64,000 nt of DNA from Diaporthe sp. PMI_573 (GCA_021399435.1 JAJTUP010000006.1:1054001-1118000); one strand, 5' to 3'. Positions 9,907 through 22,929 are shown, counted from the stretch's first letter. Made by a program: numbers and translations. The notes: generated by a model from the sequence alone, not told the origin.

Positions 9907-12900
9907 GTTTGCGTTGTTGGGCTGGGTTGGTGATTATGCGTGTGAGACGACGTTTGATGATACCAGGCGATGGGTATCTACTTGTAAACTTCCAGAGTCG
10001 GCTTTGTTGCGTATGATCGATGTGAAGGAAACCGTTGAGTGGTAACTATAGAGGTAGCGAGGTCCTGCTCGTGAGAAAGAATGACCGGGTATAGAGAAAT
10101 GGAAAATGAGCGTGTACTCGAAATCTACACGAGCCAGCAGCAAAAGTACGACGGGTATAGAGATGGGGAGGAAAGAAAGAAACAAACGGGATGAAGGTTT
10201 GGGGATGAGGGAAAGAGCTTATATCAAAGCATGGTGGATCAGGAATAGCACTCCCCCCCCCTCCGTCATGCGCATGCGGCCGGTTACGACGACACAGCAG
10301 CTGGGAGGAGGACAGGATGATGTCTCTGGGCACCCCTAGGCACAGGAGACCATCTCGAAACAGGACCAGCAAATCATCCGTACATGGATCAGCCGCCGGG
10401 CACGACTGGGTCCGACCAGATGCAGGCCAGGGAGGAGGCGGCTGCGAGGCTAGGCGGAAGCCTTGTCCTTTCCTCGTGCTTGCCCATGTACGTGTGTGTA
10501 TGTGTAAGTGTGGGCAGGTACGTGTGCGTCTGGCTGTGCACTGGTGTGGGAACAAGTACCATCAGATTGGGGGTCGGCTAGAACGGCCAGGGACTTCTGG
10601 GGCTCTTGCAGTCCAAGAGGGCCTGGTTGAGACGCGGCACGCAGTTGCCATCCCAACCTAAAGCAAGATACGCTTAAGTTGCGGCCCCTGCTCCGGGACC
10701 AGAGGCTGGGCGAGGCCGGTACCAAGCACTGTCCAGTATTGCAGCATGCAGCACCCAGTTTTGCGGGCGATGATGAGACAAGCCAGACAGGCCAGCCAAG
10801 CGGGCTTGGTGCTTGCGGTGCCTCTGCTGCGCCAAACAGCAAGGGCCAAGCAGGGGTTCCCAGTGTGGCTGGCCCGCGCTGACTTGGTGCCACCCCCGTC
10901 TTGGGACTGCGTGCAGGAGTCGGGCTGTGACAGATCCGTCTCGCATCGTGTTTGGCATTTCGCCGCCACCACACGCGAGAGCGCCAATCGCTCGGGCGCT
11001 AACCAACGACGGTTGTTCGGTGGGAATGCTTTGCCCCCCGCGACTCGTCACAGCCGAACCAGGCATCATCTACACCCACGCTCGTTTCGCTCACCTGCTG
11101 CTCGACCCCCTGGTGGCTTGCAAAGAGCAAGCTAATCTAATGGCAGTAGATCAGCACAAAGAGATGAGAAGGGAAAAGATTGGCCTCATTGACTGCACAT
11201 CGTCGTGATATCAGCCTTCGTCCGAGGTTTATTCTCTTCTTTCTTTCTTTCGGGCCCAAAAGCCATTCAAAGAATAGATTCGGGCCAAAGGGTTCAGACC
11301 AAGCCGTACCGTACCGTAGCCTTCCTTACAATGTAATACACTTGCGGCTCCTCCAAATAACGTTTAGAGTTCCCGCACTGCACCACTGCTAGCCTCACCC
11401 ACCTTACTAAAACTGCTTCGTGACAGGCTCAGGGCACCCCCTCAGCTCAGCCGCTGCACCAGCCCAGACCAGACCTCACTGGCCGGCGCCTGCAAGATGC
11501 GGAGTGCTCTTCTGCAGCACGTCACGTCGTGGGCTCTGCTCGGTGGGGCTATCTTTAGCCAGGGGATCTACGTCTTCCGCGTGCTTTGCACCACGGCTTG
11601 ACCAGCTTGACCAGCTGGGCAGTAGGAACATTATCTCGGCATCTCTTGGCCCCGTGGAGGCTGAGCCCACTCCCTCTCCCTCTCCACGCTGCATCCGCAT
11701 CCGTCTCTTGTTTCTTGACTTTGTCGCTTGCGTGTGCCTCCAAAACCTGGGAGGCCTTCGAGCTGGACCAGTCACCGCACGTGCCGAGGCATCCTCAAAC
11801 GTCCGAAGCCGGGGGGGTGCGGCCCTGGACCAGACGACAACGGGCAGACTTTGTCTGGTCTCAACTGTGGGTCCAACTCCTCTACGCCGCGCCCTAACGA
11901 GTCTCCCCCAGCGGCCTGGGCGTCACCTCGCTAGCAGGCCCTGTTCGTGCTCCCCGTCCGGAGTCGATCCAAAGAGCTCTGACGAAGAAGAGATAAGGTG
12001 TTGGCTGAGGGAGGGGAGGGTGTGATTGGGAACGGGCAGACCTGCAGCCCTGCCCACAACTCTGTAACGATGCGGGTTGCCGGTTCGACGTTCGAGGAGC
12101 CCCACTGTTCGCAACGCATCAGTCACGGAGAATTTCTTCGACAGACCCACCCTCGACGTTTGGTCCAAACTGCCGTCATGCTGCACCGCTTGTGGAAGTC
12201 ATCTACACGCATTGGTCCATGTGGATACAAGGCCTGCCTGCCTGCCCACGCTGATCTTGTCTTACAGCAAGGTCGCTCTCGGTGAGGGCCCTGACAGGTC
12301 AAACGGTTTTGATTTTTTTTCTCTCTCTTCCCTTCAAATCTCCATTTCCAAATGTTCGAGCCCGTCGGCCCCCCGGTCGGAAACGGATGGGGTGGCGATC
12401 CGGCCCCAGGGGAAACATGGGACGTTTACGTGAAGTCATAATCACCAGATTTCGGGGGCACGCTAGTATGCCTGCTCGAGATCATTATCGTGCAAGGGCA
12501 CTGGAATAATATCTATCCAGGACCGGCAGACTAGATCGTCCTGATCACACAGTCGTGAGCCCCTCGCCATGTATTCAGGCCGTGTGAGAGACCCCGTGTC
12601 AAGCAGCCTAAAGGATGACTTGTTTCGTATCCTGTCATGGCCAAGTACACCACATGATTAGGAGGTCGGCGCCACCATCTGAATCGTTCAAGCCTCATGT
12701 CCCTTGCCGAGAAATTGAGGTGAACATCTGTTCGTGGTTTGCCCAATCTTTTGCAGGGTGAAAACAGTAGAACCTTTTTTGCCTTACTAGTCTCCGTGGT
12801 TGCATGTTCCGTGAACAGCTAGCTCTGCTGCCGGGCTAGCAGCACAGCACGTCCCCCTCGGTGCTGCTACGCGAGCTGTTACAGAAACCCCGTCCTGAAG

Positions 12901-13210
12901 GTCGATCAGGGGAGGTTTGGATTAAGGCCCCCCCCCTAGCTTTGCGTCGCCTTACTCAAGAGTATTATACCCAAGGTCCCTCTGCAGAATCCCGAACTCC
13001 CGGCCTGGAAGATTTGTTTCCTTTCACTAACAAAACTATGCCACGGCTTGGTCGTGCCCCGCCGCGCCCTCGTGCCGGCTTGCATCCGATGCTCAGCCTC
13101 CCGTTGAGATTGCTCCTGCGCAGGCTCCCACGCCGTGATGCCATGCCGTGATGCGCGATGTTCGGCTTGGTAATGGCGATCACGACCGGGGCCGACGCTG
13201 CCTGCCCTGG
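9907..13210. other. Intergenic spacer, no supported gene
   Basis: This 3.3-kb region lies upstream of the cupredoxin-like gene and downstream of the SMN gene (both on -). The frames near 10046-10555, 10746-11135 and 11420-12025 start at non-ATG codons or lack any domain or splice logic. A short TG-rich run lies at about 10488-10520. I see no repeat family or RNA gene. Confidence 0.5.
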
Positions 13211-14241
13211 CTATTGCTGGGTCTGGCGGGTCTGCTTGCCCTCATACAAGCCCGTGTAGTATCCCGCGTAATACCAAGACATGAGAAGCCTCTTCAGGCC
13301 TTCATCTCGCACTGGTTGATCCCAATAGTGTCAGTCCTCGCAATCTCGGGGTCCGGGTCTCGCGAAACAAGCAAGAGCAACAGGTGTAGATGGACGCACG
13401 CATGTCCTTGAAGAACGTACCAGAGCCCAGCAGAGCCTGTGGAGGAGCCATATTTCCTCCGGCGGCGCCCTCGCCATGACTCTCGCCAGCGTGTCTGCCA
13501 TCGCCACTGCCGCTGGCCGCGCCATCGTTCATGCCATCCTATCTTCCACCGGCCGTGATAGGCCAGCCGTCAGTAATCTGGATCGCCAGGTGGGACACGG
13601 AAGGCTTCAGATGCCAAGCTTTTATGATCTACTAGGATTGCCTCTAGGGTGAGGGCAATCAACCAGGCGGGAAGAGGATTGGCGTATGTCTTCTCTGCAG
13701 CCGTCCATCATGCGATGCACTTACCTGGGTAGCATCATCTGTGCTCCCCGCGGTGATCTGCTCGCGGTGTTCCTGCGCTGGCTGGTTCGAGGGTGTATTT
13801 TGGTCCGATGTCAGTGCAGCAGACGACCAGACCGGCTCAGACTGATGGTGTGTGTCGCTCGTTTCAGGCTTGGCATCCTGTGAATACCTGCGACGACGCG
13901 TGAGCTGAGCAGTTCGGCCTGCGAAGGAAAAAAACAAGTTCGGACCGGTCTGAAGGTCCTCCCCCCTGGGCTGATGGTGTCGCACGTACTCGGGAAGGTC
14001 CTCTAACTTTCCTCCGCTCGCATGAATGCTGTGGTATTTCTGCGCTCGCCAATCAATCTCAATTCGCAAAGAGGGGTGGTCGTCGGGAGTGGCTTTCCGC
14101 CCAACTGTCTGATATCGGCCTGCACACACGCAACGCACATGTACGTACCTTGTACTCGTCCAAAGCCTCATCCCAGGACCTGATCAGGGCGGAGTCGTCC
14201 CAAACATCATCATGTGCCATCTCATTTCCCGGCCCTTCCAT
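13211..14241 (-). CDS. smn1: Survival motor neuron (SMN) orthologue
   Basis: Five small exons (14149-14241, 13986-14039, 13725-13877, 13421-13538, 13211-13311) join in frame to 172 residues. The N-terminus WDDSALIRSWDEALDEYK followed by KYHSIHA is the Gemin2-binding box of SMN. The C-terminus contains a near-ideal YG box, LLMSWYYAGYYTGLYEG (148-164), the helix that oligomerises SMN. Between them is a disordered Gln/Ser/Thr- and Gly-rich linker. There is no Tudor domain, as in Schizosaccharomyces pombe Smn1. SMN with Gemin2 chaperones Sm-ring assembly on spliceosomal snRNAs. The boundary of the second intron (donor GTGCGA, acceptor CACAG) is the least certain; the other donors are GTACGT or GTAAGT. 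The gene is lost in budding yeast but kept in intron-rich fungi, which fits this intron-rich genome. Confidence 0.93.
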
Positions 14242-16317
14242 CTCGCGGGTGGCCAGCAGGGTCGTTGGCGACGTTGTTGGTGGACGGACGGACGGGCCTG
14301 TTGTCGGGCTGTCGATTGAAATTTAGGAGGCGTCTGAGCTTTTTCAGGCAACTGCCGCTGCGGTTTCATGGAAGCTGCAGCCACCGTCGACCCGGGTCGC
14401 AACAGGCCAACCTCATGCACTTCATTCGTTCATCATTCAGTCAGTCAGTGATTCAGTATCTGACGTCGTCAGCTCTAGGCCGGTTTGCAAACATTACTCA
14501 GAATTGCAATGTGCACTGGACACTTTGAACTCGAGCACTCGTTTTGCGGTTGACGCCTTGGCAGTACCACATGGCGCAGGACAGACTTGCTGTGGCTTTG
14601 CGGGTAGTCTTCCGTTGTTCACTGTTGACTACCAAAAACGACTTCGATGCATGTCGAACCGAGCAGATGCAACTCGACCACATAAGGAACCCGAGTTGAT
14701 GTTTGACCTGTACCAATTGGGTTGACCGACCACCTCGCGCCTGTCGGATATGGAAGCCGGGTTCACAGAGCTCGTACGACTGTCCCCGGCATTGGGCACC
14801 GACGACAGAAACATCTAGGCCCTCGGACGCAGTCTTGTAGGGCAACAAACACAGTTCAGGGCTCGAGTCTATCGAAATTCAAAACAATCGGGGAGGACGG
14901 GCTCCCAGGGCCTAGCCAGGAACCGCGGAGCCAGAAGCATCGGTGAGCCATCCCGTAAACTTTCCCGGCCGGAGCACACCTCCTGAGCCTTCAGCCAACA
15001 ATACCCATTTCACGACGGATTCAGCGTCTAGGGCACAGTACTTGTGTCGCGATTTGCAGGCATCCAGAACGTCGGCACGAGGATAAGAAAATCCACGACA
15101 ACCCAACTCGTGTCTCACAACATAATCTACGAGGTACAAAGAGGGCGACGATCGTATCTCTGGAGGTAGGCTTGTGTGATACCATCAACCTGCATGCAGC
15201 TTCTGGGCCCCTGTAAGCTGTGCTACAGTACCCGTTCGGCCTGCCAGCCCGGTCACCACCGGACGACAGTCCGGGCGACAGTCACCCCGCGATACCTCAA
15301 CGCGGGGTGTGCTCAAGGGCATCTCGGGTGGTGTGGATCGTATACGAATCGAGGCGGGCGGACAGAGGACCGGTGTTGGGGTGCAGTGGGTGCTCATTGG
15401 GGTGATGTCCCAAGCTCTCGAACCGCAGCGGCCGAGGCGCCTGATCGGCATTGCCTCTCCGCGATCCCTCGCTTGGAGGATGCGGCATCGTCGCTTGGCA
15501 CCTTGTCCAGTCCGCCCGCCTGTCCGCTATACGATAGAACCATCGAGAGCAGAAGGGGCATCCGATCCATCGTCCGAGAGGAAGTGGCGGAAGAAGCAAG
15601 AGACGAGGCTCGTGATATTCTCGTCTGCAGATTTGCATTTGGCCATGCAGGGCCCAGAACCATTTTATTACCGAGTGACAGGACCCAAACCACCAATGGC
15701 CATGGCGGCGATGCGCAGAGGTGGGGTGAGGAGAGGGTCCGATGCAGGCACTCAATGGCACTCTACTGTTGGGTTCTTCTAGAATGCCCGGGTAGCTCCA
15801 TTTGGGCTGGGGGATGTGGGGAAGCTTCCCCGGAACCTTGCCTCCTGAGAGCTGAGAGGACCCCCCCCCCCAAGCCCCAACGTCATCCCATCACATCGCA
15901 TCGCCGCGGCGCCGGACAGGTGAGGGTGGCAGTACTGCGTGGTAGCAGCCGGACGGGGAGCTTTACCAAATAGGAATTAGGAGGCTCGTCAGCTTGTTGA
16001 GGAGCAGCCTGCAAAAAGCAACCAGACACTCTCCCTTTGCCTTCCGATAAGTGCCTCAGTGAATCACATGGCTCCTTGGTATTGTTGATCCCCAAGCCAC
16101 ATCCTTGAGAGCTTGCGTGTTGGTGCCCGATACTTTCGATACTTTACATCAGAATCCTTTACACCGGCCTACCTGTAGCTTTCATAGCCCACGTCGCACA
16201 GCAGAAGACAAGACAAGCTGACTGCAGCAACATTGTCGCCGTTTGAAGTCTGCCAGCCGATCTGCAAGTCAAGCCTAGAACCATCGCAAGTGGCTTGGAA
16301 CTCGCATCTGATTCACA
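14242..16317. other. Divergent intergenic region between SMN and the FGGY kinase
   Basis: This is about 2.1 kb with divergent promoters. The open frames around 15176-15973 lack ATG-plus-splice support and domain resemblance and occur in several frames at once. I therefore treat them as composition effects. A C-run lies at 15862-15871. Confidence 0.5.
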
Positions 16318-16383
16318 ATGGCGCCCTTATCAGACACGAATCTGCCCACAACTGAGGAGTTAGTAGTCAGCCTTAAAGACTGA
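16318..16383 (+). promoter_or_regulatory. Upstream ORF (21 codons) before the FGGY kinase
   Basis: An ATG in a good fungal context (CACAATGGC) opens a 21-residue frame (MAPLSDTNLPTTEELVVSLKD) closed by TGA at 16381-16383. It ends 76 bases before the kinase start at 16460, a usual distance for a leader uORF. Whether it is transcribed depends on the transcription start, which cannot be read here. Confidence 0.5.
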
Positions 16384-16459
16384 AGCTTGCAACATCATCG
16401 CACAAGCTCAGGTTTGATAAACCTTTTACAGCAAATCAGCAGCTGACGCCAGAAACAAA

Positions 16460-18397
16460 ATGGACAGACATCAAGCACACTACATCGGCATCGATGTCGG
16501 CACAGGCTCTGCTCGAGCTTGCATCATCGACTATTCAGGAGAGATCAAGGGACTGGCCGCTCAGGAAATCAAGCTATGGCAGCCTGTGAGCGGGTATGAG
16601 GCATCGCACTACGTGAGTGATGACACTGGGCCGTGTTGACCTGAGGACTTACTGACACAGCCGGTGCCGTGTAGGAGCAATCAACCACAGACATCTGGGA
16701 CGCAATCTGCTACTGCGTGAAGAAAGTCCTTGCAGACTCTTCCGTCAAGCCAGACACTATCAAGGGTATCGGGTTCGATGCGACTTGCTCCCTGGCGGTT
16801 TTCACTCACGACACAGATGAGCCAGTCCCCGTTACTGGCCCAGACTTCACGAACGATGGCAATGACCGCAACGTCATCCTCTGGCTCGACCACCGGCCGA
16901 TCGAAGAGACAGAGAAGATCAACGCGACCGGCCACAACCTCCTCCGCTACGTCGGCGGCACCATGAGCGTGGAGATGGAGATCCCAAAGGTGCTCTGGCT
17001 CAAGAACCACATGCCACCTGAGCTGTTCGACCGCTGCAAGTTCTACGACCTTGCGGACGCACTGACGCACCTGGCGACGGGGAACGACACCAGGAGCTAT
17101 TGCAGCACCGTCTGCAAGCAGGGCTTCGTACCTGTGGGAGTCGACGGCAGTGTCAAGGGCTGGCAAGAGGACTTCTACCACTCTATCGGCCTGGGCGACT
17201 TGGTGAAGGACAACTTCAGGCGCATGGGAGGCGTCGACGGGGTGGTGAGCCCCTTTCCTTCAACCCCCATGTCACGGCTTGATGCAAAAAGGACAAATCG
17301 CTGACCAGACACCCCAGAACGGCACATACACAAGCGCAGGAGAACTCGTTGGGTCGCTATCCGAGAAGGCTGCCTCGCAGCTTGGCCTGCCCGCCGGCAT
17401 TGCCGTAGGCAGTGGCGTCATTGATGCGTACGCCGGATGGATCGGAACCGTGGGCGCCAAGGTCAAGCTTGGCCCGGACCACCTTGATGAAAGTCAGGCC
17501 AAGAACGACCTGAGCCAGGCCTTCACCCGGCTCGCTGCCGTGGCGGGAACCTCGACCTGTCACCTCGCCATGTCCAAGGACGCCGTCTTCGTCCCTGGCG
17601 TCTGGGGCCCGTATCGAGACGTGCTGATCCCAGGCCACTGGATGGCGGAGGGCGGGCAGTCGGCGACGGGTGAGTTGCTGAAATACATGCTCGAGACGCA
17701 CCCGGCGTACACCGAGACACTTGCCAGTGCGAAAGCCCTCGGCAAGAACATATACGAGTTCCTCAATGGCAGCCTGCACGAGCTTAACAAGAAGATGGAT
17801 GCCCCATTCATGGGCTACCTCTCCCGCCACTACTTCTTCTACGGTGATCTATGGGGGAACCGGTCGCCCATCGCTGACCCCAACATGAAGGGCGCGGTGA
17901 TCGGCATGAGCAGCGACAAGACGCAGGACGGGCTGGCGATGCTGTACTACTCGGTGATGGAGTTCATCGCGCTGCAGACGCGGCAGATCATCGAGAAGAT
18001 GAACGAGTCCGGGCACACGATCCTCAGCATCTTCATGTCGGGGAGCCAGTGCCAGAACGACATCTTGATGGACCTGATCGCCACGGCGTGCGACATGCCC
18101 GTCCTGGTGCCCAAGTACGTCAACGCGGCGGTCGTGCACGGGGCGGCGATGCTGGGGGCCAAGGCTGCCAGCGCCGACAAGGATGGTAAGACGGAGCCAC
18201 TGTGGGACATCATGGACCGCATGAGCAAGCCGGGCAAGACGGTTCGAGCGGACCCAACCCCGGCCAAGAAGAGGCTACTGGAGGCCAAGTACCGGGTGTT
18301 CCTGGAGCAGTGCCGAACTCAACGGGAGTACAGGCAGCAGGTTGACGCAGCACTCGAGGACATGGTGAACGGCGGCGCCAGCGGTGATAAGAAGTAG
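16460..18397 (+). CDS. FGGY-family carbohydrate kinase (D-ribulokinase type)
   Basis: Three exons (16460-16612, 16675-17244, 17318-18397) encode 600 residues. The N-terminal phosphate-binding motif YIGIDVGTGSARA, the GIGFDATCSLAVF segment, ILWLDHR, the VIDAYAGWIG loop and the C-terminal FGGY signature region (MSGSQCQNDILMDLIA) are all present in order. They match the eukaryotic FGGY/YDR109C subgroup and not xylulokinase or glycerol kinase. Human FGGY and yeast Ydr109c phosphorylate free D-ribulose and are regarded as metabolite-repair enzymes. The first exon holds the ATP-site start, so the spliced start at 16460 is required. The second intron donor is GTGAGC. A 21-codon uORF precedes the gene. 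Length is normal for the subgroup. Confidence 0.93.
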
Positions 18398-18964
18398 CAA
18401 TCGTCCATACGGACGGGTTGAAATGTGTGTTATAGTGTGTATGATCAAGACTCGCTCGCTAGCCTCAACCGGCCCAAAAGTCTGGAAGGACAATGGAAGT
18501 TGTGGGGAAATTGGTTGCCGGGGAAAATGAGGAAAATAATGAAAACGAGATGACAAGGCTGGCGTTGGACAAGGCTTGAGGTTTTGACGGAGAATGGTCT
18601 TGAATTGTTGTCGATAAAGACGAATGTGTGTTAGTGCTCTCGAGTCTCGATACAGAAATACAGTTCTGGCCATTTTGGTGCACCATACTTTGTTTCGGTG
18701 TGGAGCTCCCTGGTTCCAAGCTCCAGCTCGGCCAGGTAAATTTTGGGCCTCAGCGTTTGCCGGCCGGGGGCGTACAGCAGCCAAAGGACTGGCCGCAGCT
18801 TCCCAGACCCGGAAACGACGCCAGACTATGGTAAACAAAAAAAGTTGCTGAGACAGCCGCACACCTGACTGACTCCTCGCAACGCGTGCAGTCGACGTGT
18901 CTCCTCGTCCTGTCGTGCTCCTGTCACCTTGCAGAGCGTCACTGCACACCTCACTGCAGACATC
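18398..18964. other. Intergenic: 3' flank of the kinase and promoter of nic96
   Basis: Tandem genes on the plus strand are separated by 567 bp. A segment at 18510-18570 is A/G-rich with likely poly(A) context. No other feature is seen. Confidence 0.5.
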
Positions 18965-21900
18965 ATGTCTCTTTTCGGCAATCTCAACACCGGCGCGGCC
19001 ACCCAGCCCGCCTCGAATGCTGGAGGAGGCCTGTTCGGCGCTTTGAGCGGCGGAGGAGGCCTCGCCGGCAACACCAACACCATCGGCAACCAGACTGCTG
19101 CCAAACCGAATCCCTTTGGGCCTGGGTCGACCTTGTTCCCCCAGCAGCCCACCGGCCCAGCTCCGGCGACGACCAGCCTGTTTGGAACCACAAGCCAACA
19201 AGCTACGACCTCTGCCCCAAGTCTCTTCGGTAACACCACCACCACGGCGGCACCTGGTCTCTTTGGCACGACCCCCGCGAACCAAGCACAGCCCAACCCG
19301 TCGAACAACCTTGGGAAGAGCCTGTTCGACAACACCATTAACACCCAGGCGGCCAATGCGAACGGCGCCAATCAGCAAGCCGCCCCGACAGGCGCCTTCT
19401 TCGACAGTCTGCTGGCAAAGAACAAGAGGGTCCAGTTCGATGATGGAAACACGGCCATGGAAGACATGCCCAGCTTGCATCTCGGCTTGGGAGACCTGCG
19501 GCAGCGCCTGCGCAAGCTCGGTCCCAAGGCGGCCCCGGGCGACCGCCAGCTTGACGGCCGCGCGCACTATCTGCTGGCTGCTTCCGGTGTCGATCCCGGC
19601 ACCGCCGTGCGCGATCTGGGCTCCCTGGGCTTTCAGACCTCCAGGCTCGACCGATCTGCCTACGGCGGCGCTCAGGGTGAGGTGGACGTCGAAACATATC
19701 TCTCGAACCTACAAAACAAGACTACGCTGAGCATGATTGCGGACGGGCTGGAGAGATCTGTGAGGGACTTCGATGCGTTCTTGGAGGACAATGTCACCAT
19801 GGAGTGGGAGGCACAACGGAGGCGGATCTACGAGCACTTTGGCATAAAGTCCAGGTCCCAATCAGCTGGTGGTCCGGGAGCCTCACCAGGGAGGGAGTCT
19901 CGGGGTGGCTTCGGCAAATCACGACGGAAGGGCGTGCTGTCATCTGGCCCGGAAAAGTCGACGACAAGAGAGAGCGCCTTTGGACGATCAGGCCTCGGGA
20001 GGTCTGTCATCGGAACGCCCAGCAAGATTGGCGCCCATTCTTCCGAGTTTTCAGACGTCGGCAATGCTGGTGCTGGCAGCGGCCCGAACGGGTCTGATGA
20101 CCGCTTCCTGCGGGAGAAGCAACTCAAGCTGGCGGAGAAAATCCACCAACTGAACGACGCCCGTCAGCAGGCGCAAGCTGTAGCATATCCGATCCTCAGC
20201 GAGCTCGCAGAGGTCGAGTCGAAAGCAGGCGATCGGCATGGCGAGCATCTTGTCGATGCCTACCGCGCCATGGTGCAGATTGTCGGCGAGAACCCTGACG
20301 CAGATTCTCCCGGCGCAGATGCTACGGCAAGCGAGAGGCAATTCTCCAGTGTTTATCTCAGTGTCGAGCCGAATTCCCCAGGAGCAATTTCTCTGCGCAA
20401 GCGGGTTCTGGCTGGTGCCAACAGGTTCCTCGAGAAGAAATTCATGGACCAGATTGAGCAGCAGATCGCCAAGAACCCGCTTAATGCTCAGCTTGGTGGG
20501 AGGCCGGACGTTGTCAGCAAGACCAAGGCCTATGTGCGCCTTCTGGCCCAGGGCAAGCATCTTGCTCCTGACAACACAGATCTTCAGTCGATCAGGAGGG
20601 AAGGTCAGGACGAGTATGTCTGGGCGGTCATCTTCTACCTGCTCCGAGCAGGTCATGTGAACGAGGCTGCGCGTTACGTCAACGACAACCAGAACCACTT
20701 TAAGAGCATCGACCGATCGTTCCCCGCCTTCATGAGCGACTATGCCACGAGTGAGGAGCGGCGTCTGAAGAGGCAGCTTCAGGACAGGTGCAACACTGAG
20801 TTCAGCCAGCGCATCCGCAATGCTCCTGACAACTCGGTCGACCCATACCGTGCGGCGTGCTACAAGATTATTGGTCGCTGCGATTTGAGCAACCGCAGCT
20901 TCGAGGGGTTCACCGCGGATGTCTACGACTGGATGTGGCTGCAGTTCAACCTCGCCCGTGAGGGGGACCGCTCGGTTGAGATCTGGGGGGAGACGTTCGG
21001 GCTGGCCGAGGTGCAAAACACCATCAAGGAGGTCGGCCTGAAGTACTTCCCCAAGAACAATGTGGATGATGCTAATGGCAACTTCGGCATGTTCTTCTTC
21101 ATGCAGATCATGTCGGGTATGTTTGAGCAGGCAATCGCATACCTGTACTCATTCTCCTACGTGGACGCGGTCCATTTCGCGATCGCGCTGGAGTACTACG
21201 GGCTGCTGCGGGCGTCGGACTCAATGACGGCCAACAACGACCTTCTGACACACAACACACGCGAGCGACCTCAGATCAGCTTCGGGCGGATGCTAGGCTT
21301 CTACACGCGCGACTTCCGTGCGGGCAACGTGGCAGCGGCAGTTGACTACATCATCCTGATCTGCCTGAACCTCGACGACCCCAACCAGGAAGCCGGCAGA
21401 CAGCACGCAGAGCTGTGCCACGAGGCGCTCCGCGAGCTTGTGCTGGAGACGAGGGAGTTCAGCAAGCTGATCGGCGACATCCGGCCGGATGGAAAACGCA
21501 TTCCTGGAATAATAGAGAACCGTGGGTCTCTCATCGGCCTTCAGGACGAGCGAGAATTCGTCAGAAGCATTACGCTGCAAGCAGGCCGCTTTGCGAACGA
21601 CAACGGACGAACGACGGATGCAGTACTGCTCTACCACCTGGCGGAGGACTACGACACGGTGGTGGCGATTGTCGGGCGAGCTCTGAGCGAAGCCATCTCG
21701 CTGGAGGTGGGAGGGGAGCCACTGCGTCTCCAGCCAGTCAAGCCACGTGTCGAGGGCGGCCGGCCCGTGGCAAATGCGAACAGCAGCCTCAGTCTGGCGT
21801 CCATTGACGACCCTGTGGAGCTGGCAAGGACGATGATGCACATGTACGAACGGGAGCGGTTCTTCCGGGAGAGCATCCAGGATGTGAACCGCATGGCGTG

Positions 21901-22367
21901 TAGTGTGCTGCTGCAGATGTCGGAGATCAAGAGCCTCGTAGGGGCTGGCCATTGGGTGCAGGCCTTGGACGTAAGTTGACACTGCCTCCTGTGGAAGAAG
22001 CGACGGTGGGAAACAGAGAGCTAACGATGCGGCTACAAAACAACAGCAAATTAAGACGCTGGAAATCCTGCCCCTGACGGCAGGCGGCGACCCGTCAGTA
22101 ATCCGGGCGTACGCGGCCAAGTTCGCAAGCCTGCCACAGGTGGTTGCGGCCAATGTGGGCAACCTGCTGATGTGGACGGTGATGTGCTGCACGCGACAGC
22201 GGGAGAAGCTGGGAAGCGGGCAGTTCAGCGGCAACGAGAGCACGTCCAAGGACCTGCAGGTGCAGCTGAAGCAGATGAGCATCGACCTAACGGCGTATAC
22301 CAGCCAGCTTCGGTACAGGTTCCCGTCCCACCTGCTGGAGGCGCTGGCCAGGGCGTCGGCGGACTGA
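18965..22367 (+). CDS. nic96: Nucleoporin Nic96 (Nup93 orthologue)
   Basis: Two exons (18965-21970, 22047-22367; donor GTAAGT) encode 1108 residues. The start is set at MSLFGNLN; an in-frame ATG 12 codons upstream (18929) is less likely because it only adds a short tail. Residues 1 to about 110 carry several FG motifs (SLFG, GLFG). A conserved helical segment (FFDSLLAKNKRVQFDD onward) then corresponds to the region that recruits the Nsp1 channel trimer and the large scaffold Nups. The remainder is the long all-helical Nic96 solenoid (for example YLLRAGHVNEAARYV and AIALEYYGLLR). Nic96 anchors the inner ring of the nuclear pore. The last exon encodes the final helices, ending LLEALARASAD. Confidence 0.96.
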
Positions 22368-22929
22368 GGGGCGTTACGAGGGTTCATGCGATGCAGTTGA
22401 TTTTAAACACTGATAAGCACGAGCATGAGCAAATGATGGAATTTAGCAGGCACAGGGAGGCGCGGAGGCGGGCATAATGTGTACAACAAACAAACATTCA
22501 CAATCTGACGAGCAAGACACTTGGCCTGGCCACTCCATGACGAGTTATGATGGGAGAAAATAGGTCACCTGTTGTAATCTGCTAGCCATGCGAACCAAGA
22601 TCTAGGCTGGCGCGGGTGTGATGAAGGATCGTGACAAGGCCTGGAGGTTCGACCTAAGGTATGCAATTGTCTACTATTCCTACCCAATCCAGACTTGTAC
22701 ACTAGAGCATTGTATCATCAAGGGACAGCCTGGACAGGGGGGCCACCCAGCTCTGCCGAGCCGTCCCACCGCAGCCTGTGTGGCAGGTAATTGGTAGCAA
22801 GGCACATGGCCCGTGTATGGGTCCTGCCGCTTATCACTGCCGTTATCAGGGCGAACGCCGACCCATGAGGCGGACAGATGCGCCGATGAGCTTGAGCGGC
22901 AGGGATGGCAGCAGTACGGATGGTGACCC

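Noticed and set aside
11420..12025. Plus-strand frame of 201 codons
   Set aside because: Starts at GTG and has low-information composition; competing frames overlap it on both strands.
13659..14171. Minus-strand frame of 170 codons
   Set aside because: It reads through introns of the SMN gene. The spliced five-exon model explains its conserved parts better.
18275..19567. Minus-strand open frame of 430 codons
   Set aside because: It overlaps the ends of the ribulokinase and Nic96 genes on the other strand, starts at a non-ATG codon and has no recognisable domain.
20051..21016. Minus-strand open frame of 321 codons
   Set aside because: Antisense shadow of Nic96.
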